DNA of 64,000 bases from assembly GCA_020634515.1 (NCBI GenBank), contig JACKBL010000002.1:186001-250000 (forward strand). The letters are read 5' to 3'. Position numbers and translations under genes: made by a program. The first letter of the stretch is position 1. Each line of letters opens with the position of its first letter. Origin of the DNA: Ardenticatenales bacterium. GTDB taxonomy: Bacteria > Chloroflexota > Anaerolineae > Promineifilales > Promineifilaceae. Positions 52,327 through 61,214 of the stretch are shown here, one piece after another. The notes beneath the pieces were generated by a model that saw only the letters and a program-made list of their open reading frames with translations, made no database searches and was not told the origin of the DNA.

Positions 52327-53023
52327 ATATCGCTATCTCATTCCCAATGGCATCACGTTCTTGTCCCTGATGTGCGGCGTCATCTCCATTTTTTCATCCG
52401 CGACAGGAAAACTGGGCCTTGCCGGGGCCTTGATCTTGACAAGCTACATTCTGGACATGTTTGATGGCGCACTCGCCCGCCGTCTGAACGCCAGGAGCAA
52501 CTTCGGTCTCCAACTGGATTCACTGGTAGATATGGTTAGCCTGGGGATGGCCCCGGCCACGCTTGTCTTCATGCGTTTGCAGGAGAGCGACCTGTCTCCC
52601 GTACTCGTCTGGCCCATAGTGACGTTGATTCCCATGGCCGGGGCTTTTCGTCTGGCGCGGTTTAACTTGTTGCCGGCAAAACTGAGCGGATCAGCCGATT
52701 CCATGGGATTAACCATCTCCACCGCCGGCGCGACGCAAGCCCTGGCCGTGTTGTCCGACCTCTCCCTGCCCACGGGTTTCCTCCCAGATACCTTCTACCC
52801 CATCCTGTTGCTGACCCTGTGCGTGTTGATGGTGAGCACCATTCGCTTCCCATCCCTGGCCTGGGTGGTGTCGCGCAAGCGGCTGACGGTGGTGTTTTTG
52901 AGCGTGATGGCCGTGTCACTGCTGTTCTGGCCGTTTGTGCTGACGTGGTTTATGTTTACGAATGGGTATCTCGGCGTGAGTCTGGTCCGTGCCGGCATAT
53001 TGATGCGAGGCGGACAGGTATGA
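52316..53023 (+). CDS. pssA: CDP-diacylglycerol-serine O-phosphatidyltransferase
   Basis: A 235-residue membrane enzyme with GGAGG before the ATG. The CDP-alcohol phosphotransferase signature is DMFDGALARRLNARSNFG then LDSLVDMVSLG near residues 43-75, with the spaced Asp residues of the active site. Hydrophobic helices surround it (ITFLSLMCGVISIFS, LVWPIVTLIPMAGAF, LLLTLCVLMVSTI, LLFWPFVLTWFM). It makes the phosphatidylserine that psd decarboxylates. It overlaps psd by 11 bases and the next gene by 4 bases (ATGA), so translation is coupled along the operon. Confidence 0.92.
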   Translation: MTSKYRYLIPNGITFLSLMCGVISIFSSATGKLGLAGALILTSYILDMFDGALARRLNARSNFGLQLDSLVDMVSLGMAPATLVFMRLQESDLSPVLVWPIVTLIPMAGAFRLARFNLLPAKLSGSADSMGLTISTAGATQALAVLSDLSLPTGFLPDTFYPILLLTLCVLMVSTIRFPSLAWVVSRKRLTVVFLSVMAVSLLFWPFVLTWFMFTNGYLGVSLVRAGILMRGGQV

Positions 53024-53694
53024 CAACCTGGCTCAACCAACTAGAAGGAACCGCCCTGGCCCTGGAAGCCCGTCTCGTTCATCGCACGGCCCGCTATCTC
53101 GTCCAGGGCAACGACAACTGGCAGGCAGCCCAACGCGACCCCCGTCCCGTCATCCTCGCCGCCTGGCACGGCATGACCATGATGTTGGCCGGATACTTCC
53201 TGCAACAGTATGACATGAGCCGGCTGGTCCTGATGATGCCCGACGACTGGCGCGGCGACGCCCTCAACGTTTTCGCGCAAAAACTGGGTGGAAAACCCTT
53301 TCCCATGAACCTCAAAGGGGATGAAACATTGGCGGCGGCCCGCACGTTTGCCCGCCTCGTACGCATGGTCAAGCAAGGGCATGACTGCTACATCACGCCC
53401 GACGGCCCCGACGGCCCCGCCTACGTCATCAAGCCCGGCGTCGCCTACCTGGCGCAAAAATCGAAAGCCCTTCTTCTCCCCATTGGCGCTTACACACGTG
53501 GCGGCTATCGCCTCCCCCGTTGGGACACCTACGTTGTGCCCTATCCCTTCGCCCGCATTTCCCTGGTGATCGGCGCGCCGCAGGATGTGCCCGCTGACGC
53601 CCCATACGAAACCATCACCCAACCCCTGACCGACGCTCTGCACCGTGTCACCGCCGCCGCCAGGGCCAACTATTACGAAGCGAGAAAGACATGA
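53020..53694 (+). CDS. DUF374-type lysophospholipid acyltransferase-like protein, copy 1
   Basis: A 224-residue protein with the DUF374 acyltransferase pattern: PVILAAWHGMTMM near residue 45 (H as in the usual H-x4-D box region) and DCYITPDGPDGPAYVIKPGVAYLA near 125. The family is thought to acylate lysolipids or lipid A-like molecules. It starts by ATGA overlap with pssA and ends by overlap with a second homologous gene. No signal peptide; probably at the inner face of the membrane. The paired copies suggest two successive acylations or a heterodimer (inference). Confidence 0.85.
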   Translation: MTTWLNQLEGTALALEARLVHRTARYLVQGNDNWQAAQRDPRPVILAAWHGMTMMLAGYFLQQYDMSRLVLMMPDDWRGDALNVFAQKLGGKPFPMNLKGDETLAAARTFARLVRMVKQGHDCYITPDGPDGPAYVIKPGVAYLAQKSKALLLPIGAYTRGGYRLPRWDTYVVPYPFARISLVIGAPQDVPADAPYETITQPLTDALHRVTAAARANYYEARKT

Positions 53695-54362
53695 GCAAAT
53701 GGCACCATTGGTGGGGCAATCTGCAAGGAGAATTGCTCTACCGGTACATCCGCCTCGTCACCCGCACCACGCGCATGATCGTGGAAGGGCGGGAAAACCT
53801 CGAAGCCGCCAAAGCCAGCGGCCAGCCCGTCCTCTGGGCGTTATGGCATCAGCAGGTGATGACGGTCGTCCACTACATTGACCGTTTTGAAAACACCGCC
53901 GAATACAGCTCCATCCTCGTCGGCGACGAACGCGGCGTCACACTGAACCGAGTCGGAGAGCGACTCGGCGCAGGTCCATCCTATGCCGTGGATATGCAGG
54001 GCAATCCGGTTGCTGCCGGGCGAGCCGTTCTGCAGGTGATCAAAGGCATGAAACAGGGCTATCGCTCCGTCATTGCCCCCGATGGACCGGATGGCCCCGC
54101 GTTTGTGCCCAAAGACGGGGTGTTTTTCCTGGCGCAAAAGGCGCAGGCGGCGGTGCTGCCGTTTGGCGCGGCGGCGCAACCTGTGATTGAGCTGAACCGC
54201 TGGGATCGCTACATGGTGACGCTCCCCTTCTCCCGACTTTACTACGTCTTTGGTCAGCCGATCATGGTTGGCCGCCAGAGCGATAGAGAGTCACTGCGCG
54301 AGCAAATCATCGGCGCCCTGCACGCCGCCCGCGATCGTGCGCGCAAACTGGCGGGCGCATAG
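53691..54362 (+). CDS. DUF374-type lysophospholipid acyltransferase-like protein, copy 2
   Basis: A 223-residue homologue of the preceding gene, starting within its stop codon (ATGA). The shared motifs are PVLWALWHQQVM near residue 45 and SVIAPDGPDGPAFVPKDGVFFLA near 125. The N-terminus (LLYRYIRLVTRTTRMIVEGRENL) resembles the family's membrane-associating helix. It is the last gene of the psd-pssA operon. Conservation of the same catalytic blocks in both copies argues that both are active. Confidence 0.85.
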   Translation: MSKWHHWWGNLQGELLYRYIRLVTRTTRMIVEGRENLEAAKASGQPVLWALWHQQVMTVVHYIDRFENTAEYSSILVGDERGVTLNRVGERLGAGPSYAVDMQGNPVAAGRAVLQVIKGMKQGYRSVIAPDGPDGPAFVPKDGVFFLAQKAQAAVLPFGAAAQPVIELNRWDRYMVTLPFSRLYYVFGQPIMVGRQSDRESLREQIIGALHAARDRARKLAGA

Positions 54363-54647
54363 GCTGTTGCCGCGATCAAGAGATAATGTGACGGAGGCCA
54401 TTGGAAACGCCCCGTCTGGCGGCATGTGCGGTTGATGAAACCACAAACCGCCCAGACAGAGAGGTCTCATTGTTACATAAACGCCGCGCGCATGCCGCCA
54501 GGAGACGAAAAGCTGATTGCCGGAAATCTGGCCTGGTGGGGGTTTTCGGGATCAACTTGTGGAGCGAGTCAAAGAATACCAGTAAATAGTGCTGGATATG
54601 GTTGCTCGTGACGCCGAGCCAAAAGGTTTATGGGGATCGACCACGGC

Positions 54648-54759
54648 GTTGGGATGCTGCGTGCGGCTTTGCCTGCGCCGGGACCCACGGCGCGGCCTCC
54701 GCCGTACTCAGCACGTGTCTTAGTTGGGATGCTGCGCGCGGCTTTGCCTGCGCCGGGAC
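54648..54759 (+). repeat. Pair of 37-bp direct repeats
   Basis: GTTGGGATGCTGC, one variable base, then GCGGCTTTGCCTGCGCCGGG, occurs at 54648-54684 and 54723-54759 with one mismatch. Each copy contains a short stem-capable GGCTTTGCC. No coding sense is apparent. Confidence 0.8.
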
Positions 54760-54864
54760 GTTGTGCGTGCTGGAGCAAGGACGATGAAAAATGGGGCGAG
54801 CGTTGTGAGGGTGTCGTATAAGTCACGTTTATCATACGATGCTGGATACGGGCGTTTTTGGCGT

Positions 54865-54917
54865 GGAGGCTTCAGCCGGCCTGCCTATGGCTTTGATCCA
54901 GCTAAAGCCGGGACTCC
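54865..54917. repeat. GGCTTTAGCC-type hairpin, copy 1
   Basis: GGAGGCTTCAGCCGGC faces GCTAAAGCCGGGACTCC around a central loop. A similar hairpin lies at 56901-56949. Confidence 0.55.
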
Positions 54918-54926
54918 GGCCACCAT

Positions 54927-55010
54927 ATGTCCACTAACTGCTAAGCCAGATTGGACCCATTTCAAATAGGCCCAATCTCCAGAGGACGTTAGTCGTTACC
55001 AATGACCACT
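54927..55010 (+). mobile_element. MITE-like element with near-perfect target duplication
   Basis: It begins TAACTGCTAAGCCAGATTGG and ends AATCTCCAGAGGACGTTAGT then CGTTAC, with a short AT-rich loop. The flanks ATGTCCACT (54927-54935) and ATGACCACT (55002-55010) match at 8 of 9 bases, as expected of an older target duplication. It lies directly upstream of the arylsulfotransferase-like gene. Confidence 0.7.
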
Positions 55011-55027
55011 TATTGGAGAGCTACAGA

Positions 55028-56863
55028 ATGAAAAAAAGTGTTCGACCGGTCTTATTAAGTTTTTTCTTTGCCCTGCTTGTCGTCGTTGCTGGCGCGCGTG
55101 CGCGGGCCGTGGCAGCCCCTCTTCTCACGTTAACGCCCAGCCTGCCCTCTGGCCAGTACGTGGGCACGCCTATCACCTGGACCGTCGCCACGGACGAGAC
55201 CGCTCCGGTTGATTTCTCCTTCGCGGTTGTTGCGCCCGATAGCCCGCAGCGGCTCGTCTTTGACTTCACCACGCGCCAGACGTTCGATTGGACCACCATT
55301 GACGATGGTGCATACACCCTCATAGCCACCATGCGCAACCTGAACACCGGTGAGACGCAGACTGTGTCCGTGCCGTATGAATTTCTGCCACGCGCCACCG
55401 CCGTGCCCGTCGTTACGGCCACCGACAACGCTCTTATTGCGTTGTATAGCGCCCCTGGTTGTGCCGCCGGGGAGACGATGCGCGTCATTTTCCGCGCGGT
55501 CAGTGGCGGCGCGCCGGCGATTATTCCGTCGCGGCCCTGCCGCCCCGGACATAGCATGAACTTCTACGTGGCTGGGTTGCATGAGCAGACAACCTATTTC
55601 CTGATCAACCAGCGGTTTGATGCGAAAGGGGGTTATTTGGGCAGCAGCCCGCTGCGCATTTTTACGAGTGGCGTGGTTCCTCTGCCGTTGCCGCAAACGG
55701 TTGTGATCAATCCCCCTGATGCCGGCACAAGCAGCGAGGATTTGCTCTATTATTCGTTGGCGCTGGTTGGTCCCAACTGGCCGGGCAATGTGCCCATGGC
55801 CACGGATTTGCAGGGGAACGTCGTCTGGTATTACGAGAAACCGATGCCCAACTGGCTCATCTTGTTTCGCCCCACGTCAGAAGGGACCATGTTGGCGAAT
55901 CCGGGGGATGGGACGATGCGGAGTGTGTATTGGAGTGAGTTCGATGTTGCCGGCAATATCATCCGCGAAACGAACGCCCACAGCATGAACGTCAAACTGG
56001 CGGAACTGGGCTACCCACCCATGGGCGTCTTCCATCACGACTCTCGCCGCCTGCCCAACGGCTACACCGCCGTCCTCGCCAGCACCGAGCGGCTAATGGA
56101 AGACGTGCAGGGGCCGGGACTCGTGGACATCCTCGGCGATTACGTGCTGGTTTTTGACGAACAGATGGACCTTGTCTGGGTGTGGGATTCCTTTACGCAC
56201 CTGGACGTGCAGCGCATCGCCGTGCTGGACGAGAAGTGCCTGCAAACAGATGATTGGTGCGTACCCCTGTTTTTGGCGGAGGAAGCCAACGACTGGCTGC
56301 ACACCAACACGCTGGAATACGCCCCCGAGGACCACAGCCTGCTTCTCTCGCTGCGCAATCAGGATTGGGTCGTGAAAATTGACTATCAGGATGGTCAAGG
56401 CAGCGGGGACGTGATCTGGCGACTGGGTAACGAGGGTGATTTTGCCCTCCAGGGAGGCAATGGCGACCCGTGGCCCTGGTTTAGCCACCCGCACGATACC
56501 GGTTTGCTCGCAAATGGCATTATGACGATGTACGACAATGGTAATACGCGCTGCGAGTCGGGGGGGATGTGTTACAGTCGCGGTCAGGTATACCAGCTCA
56601 ACGAACAAAATATGACGGCCACGCTGCATGTGAACGCGGACCTGGGGTATTATGCGGATGGGTTTGGCAGTGCGCAGCGGTTGGCGAATGGGGATTATTT
56701 CTTTGCCACGGGGACGCTGCCGCAAGCACCCGGTCAGGCGGTGGCCTCAGAGCGGGCGGTGGATGGCAGCGAGAATTATGCGATCTGGGTGCAGACGCCG
56801 GTGTATCGGATTTATCGGCTGCCTTCGATGTATAAAATGCCGGCAGGCATCACCGCCCCTTAA
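55028..56863 (+). CDS. Exported arylsulfotransferase (ASST)-like protein
   Basis: A 611-residue protein with GGAGAG before the ATG. A signal peptide (VRPVLLSFFFALLVVVAGARARAVAA) leads to an immunoglobulin-like domain of about 190 residues (GTPITWTVATDETAPVDFSF). The remaining 400 residues form a propeller resembling ASST-type arylsulfate sulfotransferases: ATDLQGNVVWYYEKP, GVFHHDSRRLPNGYTAVLAS, NDWLHTNTLEYAPEDHSLLLS and FSHPHDTGLLANGIMTMYDNG. His residues in HHD, LHTN and HPHD are where ASST family members keep the catalytic and substrate His. Activity is not certain, since many ASST-like proteins are uncharacterised. It is exported, single gene. Confidence 0.8.
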   Translation: MKKSVRPVLLSFFFALLVVVAGARARAVAAPLLTLTPSLPSGQYVGTPITWTVATDETAPVDFSFAVVAPDSPQRLVFDFTTRQTFDWTTIDDGAYTLIATMRNLNTGETQTVSVPYEFLPRATAVPVVTATDNALIALYSAPGCAAGETMRVIFRAVSGGAPAIIPSRPCRPGHSMNFYVAGLHEQTTYFLINQRFDAKGGYLGSSPLRIFTSGVVPLPLPQTVVINPPDAGTSSEDLLYYSLALVGPNWPGNVPMATDLQGNVVWYYEKPMPNWLILFRPTSEGTMLANPGDGTMRSVYWSEFDVAGNIIRETNAHSMNVKLAELGYPPMGVFHHDSRRLPNGYTAVLASTERLMEDVQGPGLVDILGDYVLVFDEQMDLVWVWDSFTHLDVQRIAVLDEKCLQTDDWCVPLFLAEEANDWLHTNTLEYAPEDHSLLLSLRNQDWVVKIDYQDGQGSGDVIWRLGNEGDFALQGGNGDPWPWFSHPHDTGLLANGIMTMYDNGNTRCESGGMCYSRGQVYQLNEQNMTATLHVNADLGYYADGFGSAQRLANGDYFFATGTLPQAPGQAVASERAVDGSENYAIWVQTPVYRIYRLPSMYKMPAGITAP

Positions 56864-56900
56864 CTCTCCAGATACCCGCTACCATGCCTTCTGTTTCGGA

Positions 56901-56949
56901 ATGGCGGCTTTAGCCGGTTCCCCTCTGCGGGTCGGCTGAAGCCGCCACT
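56901..56949. repeat. GGCTTTAGCC-type hairpin, copy 2
   Basis: GGCGGCTTTAGCCG pairs with CGGCTGAAGCCGCC around a 17-base loop, 40 bases after the ASST-like gene. It may act as its terminator. Confidence 0.6.
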
Positions 56950-57104
56950 CCCCCAAACGCCCATGTCCGGTGTGTCCTTATTCACCCCTGGCCTGGTAGC
57001 TTCCCGGTTCCGCGTTTTGGCTCGTTAGGACTGACGATGAAATAACGTGCGAAATTGCATGGTCAGTTTGAAGGAACGGCAAGGAAACAACGTCGTCGTC
57101 TTAT

Positions 57105-59381
57105 TTAATGTCCGTCCCCTAGCGTCGTCGGTCGTCGCAGCAGGCGCATGCCATTGAGCGTCACCAACAGCGACGCGCCCACATCCGCCAGCACGGCCAT
57201 CCACATCGTTCCCGCCCCTTGCAGCACCAGCAGCATAAATGCCAGCTTCAGCCCCAGGCTGATCGCCACGTTCACGCGAATCGTGCGCATAGCGGCGCGG
57301 CTGAGACGCACGGCAAACGGCAGTCTGCTCAAATCGTCGCTGAGCAGCGCCACATCCGCCGTTTCCATCGCTTGCGCTGTGCCCGCCGCGCCCATGGCGA
57401 TACCCACATCCGCGCGCGCCAGGGCCGGGGCGTCGTTGATCCCATCCCCCACCATGGCCACGGGGCCATATTGTTGGCGTAATGCCTCGATTGCTTGCAA
57501 TTTGCCGGCAGGCAGCAGCTCCGCCCGCACCTCTGTCACCCCCACTTCCGCCCCAACCTGGCGCGCGGTCGCCTCATTATCCCCCGTGAGCATGATGAGG
57601 TGATGGATGCCCGCCTGCTTCAACTCTTGTATCGCCGCCCGACTCGAGTCCCGCACCGTATCCGCCACCGTAATATACCCCAGATAATCCTCCCCCATGC
57701 TCACCAACAGCGGCGTCTGGCCGTTGCCTGCCGCTTCCTCCGCCGCCAGGCAATCTATTTGCGGATGCGGCAGTTCCTCATCAAAATAACCGTGGCTGCC
57801 CACCGTCACCCGCTGCCCATTGACCTGTCCCCATACGCCGCGCCCCACCAGCGCCGTCACGTCGTCTGCCGCGTACCGATGCTGCACCCCCCGCGCCGCC
57901 GACGCCTGCACCAGGGCGTAAGCCATGGGGTGTTCGCTCCGCTGCTCAACGGCGCTGGCCAGTGCCAGTAAATCGTCGCATGGTTCGCAGTTTTCATTGC
58001 CGGAATGCCGGCATTCAACCGCCCGCACCATCACCACCATCGGCTTCCCCGCCGTCAACGTGCCCGTCTTGTCAAAAGCCATCACGCGCACGCCCGCCAA
58101 CGCCTCCAGAAACGCGCCTCCCTTGACGAGGACACCGTGACGAGCCGCATTGCTGATGGCGCTGATCAGGCTCACCGGCGTGCTGATCACCAGCGCGCAC
58201 GGGCAGGCCACCACCAGCAGCGCCAGCGCGCGGTACAACCATCCGTGGGTTGTGGCGTCGGGGTTGAGGAACGGTTGCCCCCAGACCAGAGGCGGGATCG
58301 CGGCCACCAACACGGCCAGCGCGACAACCGCCGGCGTGTACACGCGGGCGAACCGGTCCACCAGGCGCTGCGCCGGCGCGCGTTTCTCCTGCGCCTCTTC
58401 CACCATCTGAATCACGCGGCTAATCGTATTATCCGCCGCCAGATGCGTCACGCGCAGGATCAGCGCCCCTTCCAGGTTAATGGCCCCCGCGTACACCTCA
58501 TCCCCCAGCCTTTTCGTTACGGGCATACTCTCCCCCGTAATTGGGGCCTGGTTCACGCTCGACGCCCCGCTGATGATCACGCCATCCATGGGGATGCGTT
58601 CCCCCGGCTTAACGATAATCTCATCCCCCACCGCCAGCGCCGCCACGGACACGCGCTGCTCGGATGGTGGGCAAAACGGGCACGGTCCACCGGTGTAGCC
58701 ATCCTGCCCCAGGTGTTCGGCGCAATCGACGCAGACGTGCCGCCGCACCGCCTCCTGTGGCGCTACAGCCATCAAGGCGCGAATCGCGTTTCGCGCCCGC
58801 TGCGCCGTGTACCCTTCCAGCGCCTCGCCAATGGCAAACAACACCATCACCAGCCCCCCTTCGGTGTACGCGCCAATGGCGACCGCGCCCAGGCTGGCAA
58901 TCGTCATCAATACATTGATGTTGATTTCCCGGTTGATGCGCAGGGCGCGCCACGCGCTCATGGCAATGGGATACCCCGCCACCATCATGGCCGCGATGGA
59001 GGTAACGTTGAGCAGCGGGTGTTCCCAGCCCAGAAAGGGCAGCAGTTCGTTGAAGAGCAGGCCCGGCAGGATAAGAATGGCTCCCAAGAGCGCCAGCCGC
59101 GTGTCCCGCTGCTGCCACAGAAATGCCAGAAAACGGGGCGTGGGCGTGGCGGCGGCGTCGCGGGGCGTGTCTGTCGCCGCTACGTCGTACCCCAATTCGC
59201 GCACGCGCGCTACCACGGATTCGGGTGCGACCGTGCCCCCGACCCGCATCATCTCCGTGGCAAAATTGACGTGGCACTGGCCCACGCCTGCCAACTGCGC
59301 CACGCCTTTCTCCAAAGTGGCCGCGCAGTTGGCACAGTCCATCCCCCTTATCTGGAATTGTTGCTCGTCGAGCATGTTCAT
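57105..59381 (-). CDS. Heavy-metal P1B-type ATPase (Zn/Cd/Pb-type)
   Basis: A 758-residue pump. An N-terminal HMA domain has GMDCANC near residue 13. The membrane CPC motif is VACPCALVIS, the phosphorylation site FDKTGTLTAGKP, the hinge MVGDGINDAPALARADVGIAMG, and the dephosphorylation loop TGES. A C-terminal helix ends in NVAISLGLKLAFMLL, typical of the Zn/Cd/Pb-type (ZntA/CadA) rather than the copper type. Two Cys-rich inserts are unusual. One lies between the second membrane pair and the actuator domain (CVDCAEHL, GGPCPFCPP). The other comes after DKTGT (ECRHSGNENCEPC), and part of it is encoded by a TGCCGGCA copy. Confidence 0.92.
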   Translation of the reverse strand: MNMLDEQQFQIRGMDCANCAATLEKGVAQLAGVGQCHVNFATEMMRVGGTVAPESVVARVRELGYDVAATDTPRDAAATPTPRFLAFLWQQRDTRLALLGAILILPGLLFNELLPFLGWEHPLLNVTSIAAMMVAGYPIAMSAWRALRINREININVLMTIASLGAVAIGAYTEGGLVMVLFAIGEALEGYTAQRARNAIRALMAVAPQEAVRRHVCVDCAEHLGQDGYTGGPCPFCPPSEQRVSVAALAVGDEIIVKPGERIPMDGVIISGASSVNQAPITGESMPVTKRLGDEVYAGAINLEGALILRVTHLAADNTISRVIQMVEEAQEKRAPAQRLVDRFARVYTPAVVALAVLVAAIPPLVWGQPFLNPDATTHGWLYRALALLVVACPCALVISTPVSLISAISNAARHGVLVKGGAFLEALAGVRVMAFDKTGTLTAGKPMVVMVRAVECRHSGNENCEPCDDLLALASAVEQRSEHPMAYALVQASAARGVQHRYAADDVTALVGRGVWGQVNGQRVTVGSHGYFDEELPHPQIDCLAAEEAAGNGQTPLLVSMGEDYLGYITVADTVRDSSRAAIQELKQAGIHHLIMLTGDNEATARQVGAEVGVTEVRAELLPAGKLQAIEALRQQYGPVAMVGDGINDAPALARADVGIAMGAAGTAQAMETADVALLSDDLSRLPFAVRLSRAAMRTIRVNVAISLGLKLAFMLLVLQGAGTMWMAVLADVGASLLVTLNGMRLLRRPTTLGDGH

Positions 59382-59387
59382 GTAGGA

Positions 59388-59393
59388 ATTATA
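59388..59393 (-). promoter_or_regulatory. -10 box giving a probable leaderless ATPase transcript
   Basis: TATAAT on the minus strand ends 6 bases before the ATG chosen for the P-type ATPase. No Shine-Dalgarno sequence precedes that ATG. The spacing matches the gene at 10529. No convincing -35 box was found. Confidence 0.45.
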
Positions 59394-59461
59394 CGACAAT
59401 TCCACGCCAGTCACGAGATGACGTGGCCTGATTCAGGTCAGGCAACGTCTGGCGACAGCGC

Positions 59462-59797
59462 CTATGCCTCTCGTCCCATCCACAAAACAACGATCAACAC
59501 CACTTCCACAACCTTGTCGAATAAGCCAAACAGACTGGCAAATGGAGCCTCGTTTACGACAAAATACGCCACAATTGTCACGGCGGTGAAAGCCATCAAG
59601 CCATACCGGATCATGCTGCGCTGGTCTGCCAGTTGCGGTAGATAATACAGCCCTGCCAACAATGCCAGGTAGCCAATCCCATTGAGGATGAATAGTATTG
59701 GCAGCGTGCCGCCGTCTCCAAGGAAGGCAATTCCCAGCAACAGATGAATCAAGCCGGTAACAATGGTGAGAATGATGGTCAGCATCTTGGTGTTCAC
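59462..59797 (-). CDS. Small four-helix membrane protein
   Basis: A 111-residue protein. The start is GTG (VNTKMLTII) with AAGGAG 6 bases upstream; a longer frame to 59851 would swallow that site. Four hydrophobic helices are visible (MLTIILTIVTGLIHLLLGIAFL, LPILFILNGIGYLALLAGLYYL, GLMAFTAVTIVAYFVV, LFDKVVEVVLIVVLWM). It resembles DUF/DoxX-like small membrane proteins, but no family is certain. It is just upstream of the metal ATPase on the same strand, so a role linked to metal or redox stress is possible (inference). Confidence 0.75.
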   Translation of the reverse strand: MNTKMLTIILTIVTGLIHLLLGIAFLGDGGTLPILFILNGIGYLALLAGLYYLPQLADQRSMIRYGLMAFTAVTIVAYFVVNEAPFASLFGLFDKVVEVVLIVVLWMGREA

Positions 59798-59933
59798 GAT
59801 GTTCTCCTTGTTTTGCGTGATACGAATGGAAGCAGGGGGCGCATGGCTCACCCATTCCCGCGACTGAGGCGATCATGCGCATGACGGAATGATAGATGTG
59901 GCGCGGCACGGCCCGACCGCTTCGTGACCGTCC

Positions 59934-59953
59934 CAAAACGACTCGCCGTTTTG
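59934..59953. terminator. Short hairpin in spacer
   Basis: CAAAACG pairs with CGTTTTG over a 6-base loop, in the 280-base spacer between the LPG-synthase-like gene and the small membrane protein. The rest of the spacer shows no gene. Confidence 0.4.
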
Positions 59954-60074
59954 CGGGCCAGGGGGTTAATGCACACGCATCCAACGATTCCCCGATTTAT
60001 TTTTGGATGCGTCTTTACCTGAGATAACCCCTTCAGGCGGATGGAGTTGCTCTGTTGCGCGCAATGCGCGGGAT

Positions 60075-61082
60075 TCAGCGATGGCTCCCAGGTCGCCGGT
60101 TTTGCCATTGCCAGCCGGCATAGGCCAATCCAAGCAGCCCAAACCCCACGTCGCGCGCCCGGCTGATCAGGCTGAGGCTGATGGCCACGGCCGGGTTGTA
60201 GCCCAGCGCCCCCAGTGCCAGCACCTGCCCGGCTTCCACGGCTCCTAGCGCCCCCGGCGTGGGTGCGAGCAGGCTGAGGCGGACCACTGTGAAGGCCATG
60301 ATCACCTCTGTGGCCGTCAGGGTCGCGCCGAGGAAGTGCAGCATGAGCCAGTATTCGGCGATCAGGACCAGGAATGCCGCCACGGACAGCAGCAGTATCA
60401 ACGCCAGCGTTCGTGGGTAGGTGCGGCAAAATGTGCCCACAATGGCTTCTGTCTCCTGTATGCCGGCACTAAACTGCGGGAAACGGCTTTGCCAGCGACG
60501 CGGGAGCCGCCGCCATGCGCCGCTGAGGGGGTATTTGCCGCTGATGGTGCTGGTGAGGAAGAATGCCGGCATTGCCAGCAAACCCAAAGCCAGCGGCAGC
60601 GCGGGCGCGGTTAGTTCGGGCAACAGCCGCCGCTGTCCCACGACGCCAATCCCCACCGCCAGGAAGGAGAAGCTCACCACCAACTCCAGCGCCTTGTCCA
60701 GCGTAACCGTCGCCGCCGCCATTCCCTGCGCCACCCCATGCCGTCGCGTCAGCATCAGCCCCTGGAACGGCTCACCGCCAAACTGCGGCCCCGGCGTGAA
60801 GAAACTGATGCTGTACGCCCCCAGTCGGTAAGCGAACAGCCGCCAGAACGGCAACCGCTGCCCCTGCGCCCGCAGCACCAGCCACCAGCGCCCGTTCATC
60901 AGCGTCAGCAGCAACCCGTTCATCCCCACCAGCGCCGCCACCTTCCCCCCATCCAACCCCCGCAGCGCCGTCACCGCCTCCCGCCACGACACCCCCCGCA
61001 GCGCCAGCCACACCAACCCCCCCGCCGCCAACCAGAAAAGCAATGGTACTATCGTTTGCCGAAAGCGTTTTCTTCTGCTCAT
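60075..61082 (-). CDS. LPG-synthase-like (UPF0104/AglD-type) membrane protein
   Basis: A 335-residue protein with about eight membrane helices. It opens RQTIVPLLFWLAAGGLVWLAL and contains GAYSISFFTPGPQFGGEPFQGLML near residue 88 and LSLLAPTPGALGAVEAG near 290. These are the conserved blocks of the lysylphosphatidylglycerol synthase transmembrane family (also AglD-like flippase-type proteins). It lacks the C-terminal aminoacyl-transferase domain of full MprF, so it is more likely a lipid flippase or glycosyl-lipid partner. It stands alone, divergent from the NACHT gene. Confidence 0.85.
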   Translation of the reverse strand: MSRRKRFRQTIVPLLFWLAAGGLVWLALRGVSWREAVTALRGLDGGKVAALVGMNGLLLTLMNGRWWLVLRAQGQRLPFWRLFAYRLGAYSISFFTPGPQFGGEPFQGLMLTRRHGVAQGMAAATVTLDKALELVVSFSFLAVGIGVVGQRRLLPELTAPALPLALGLLAMPAFFLTSTISGKYPLSGAWRRLPRRWQSRFPQFSAGIQETEAIVGTFCRTYPRTLALILLLSVAAFLVLIAEYWLMLHFLGATLTATEVIMAFTVVRLSLLAPTPGALGAVEAGQVLALGALGYNPAVAISLSLISRARDVGFGLLGLAYAGWQWQNRRPGSHR

Positions 61083-61214
61083 CTACGTGGTCGCTTCTGT
61101 TGCTGCCCCATCTCCGAATACCCACTGTGTCAGTTTCGACAGGCAGTATAGCCCACGATGCACGGGTCTGGTAGAATCTCGCCAGATTCACATAGCCTTC
61201 TTCATGGAGCAAAC

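Larger units (their letters stand above)
54363..55027. other. Intergenic region rich in repeats
   Basis: About 660 bases without a credible gene. It contains two 37-base direct repeats (54648-54684 and 54723-54759), a GGCTTCAGCC/GGCTTTAGC-type hairpin (54865-54917) and a MITE-like copy (54927-55010). Short frames here lack ribosome sites and run through the repeats. Confidence 0.6.
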
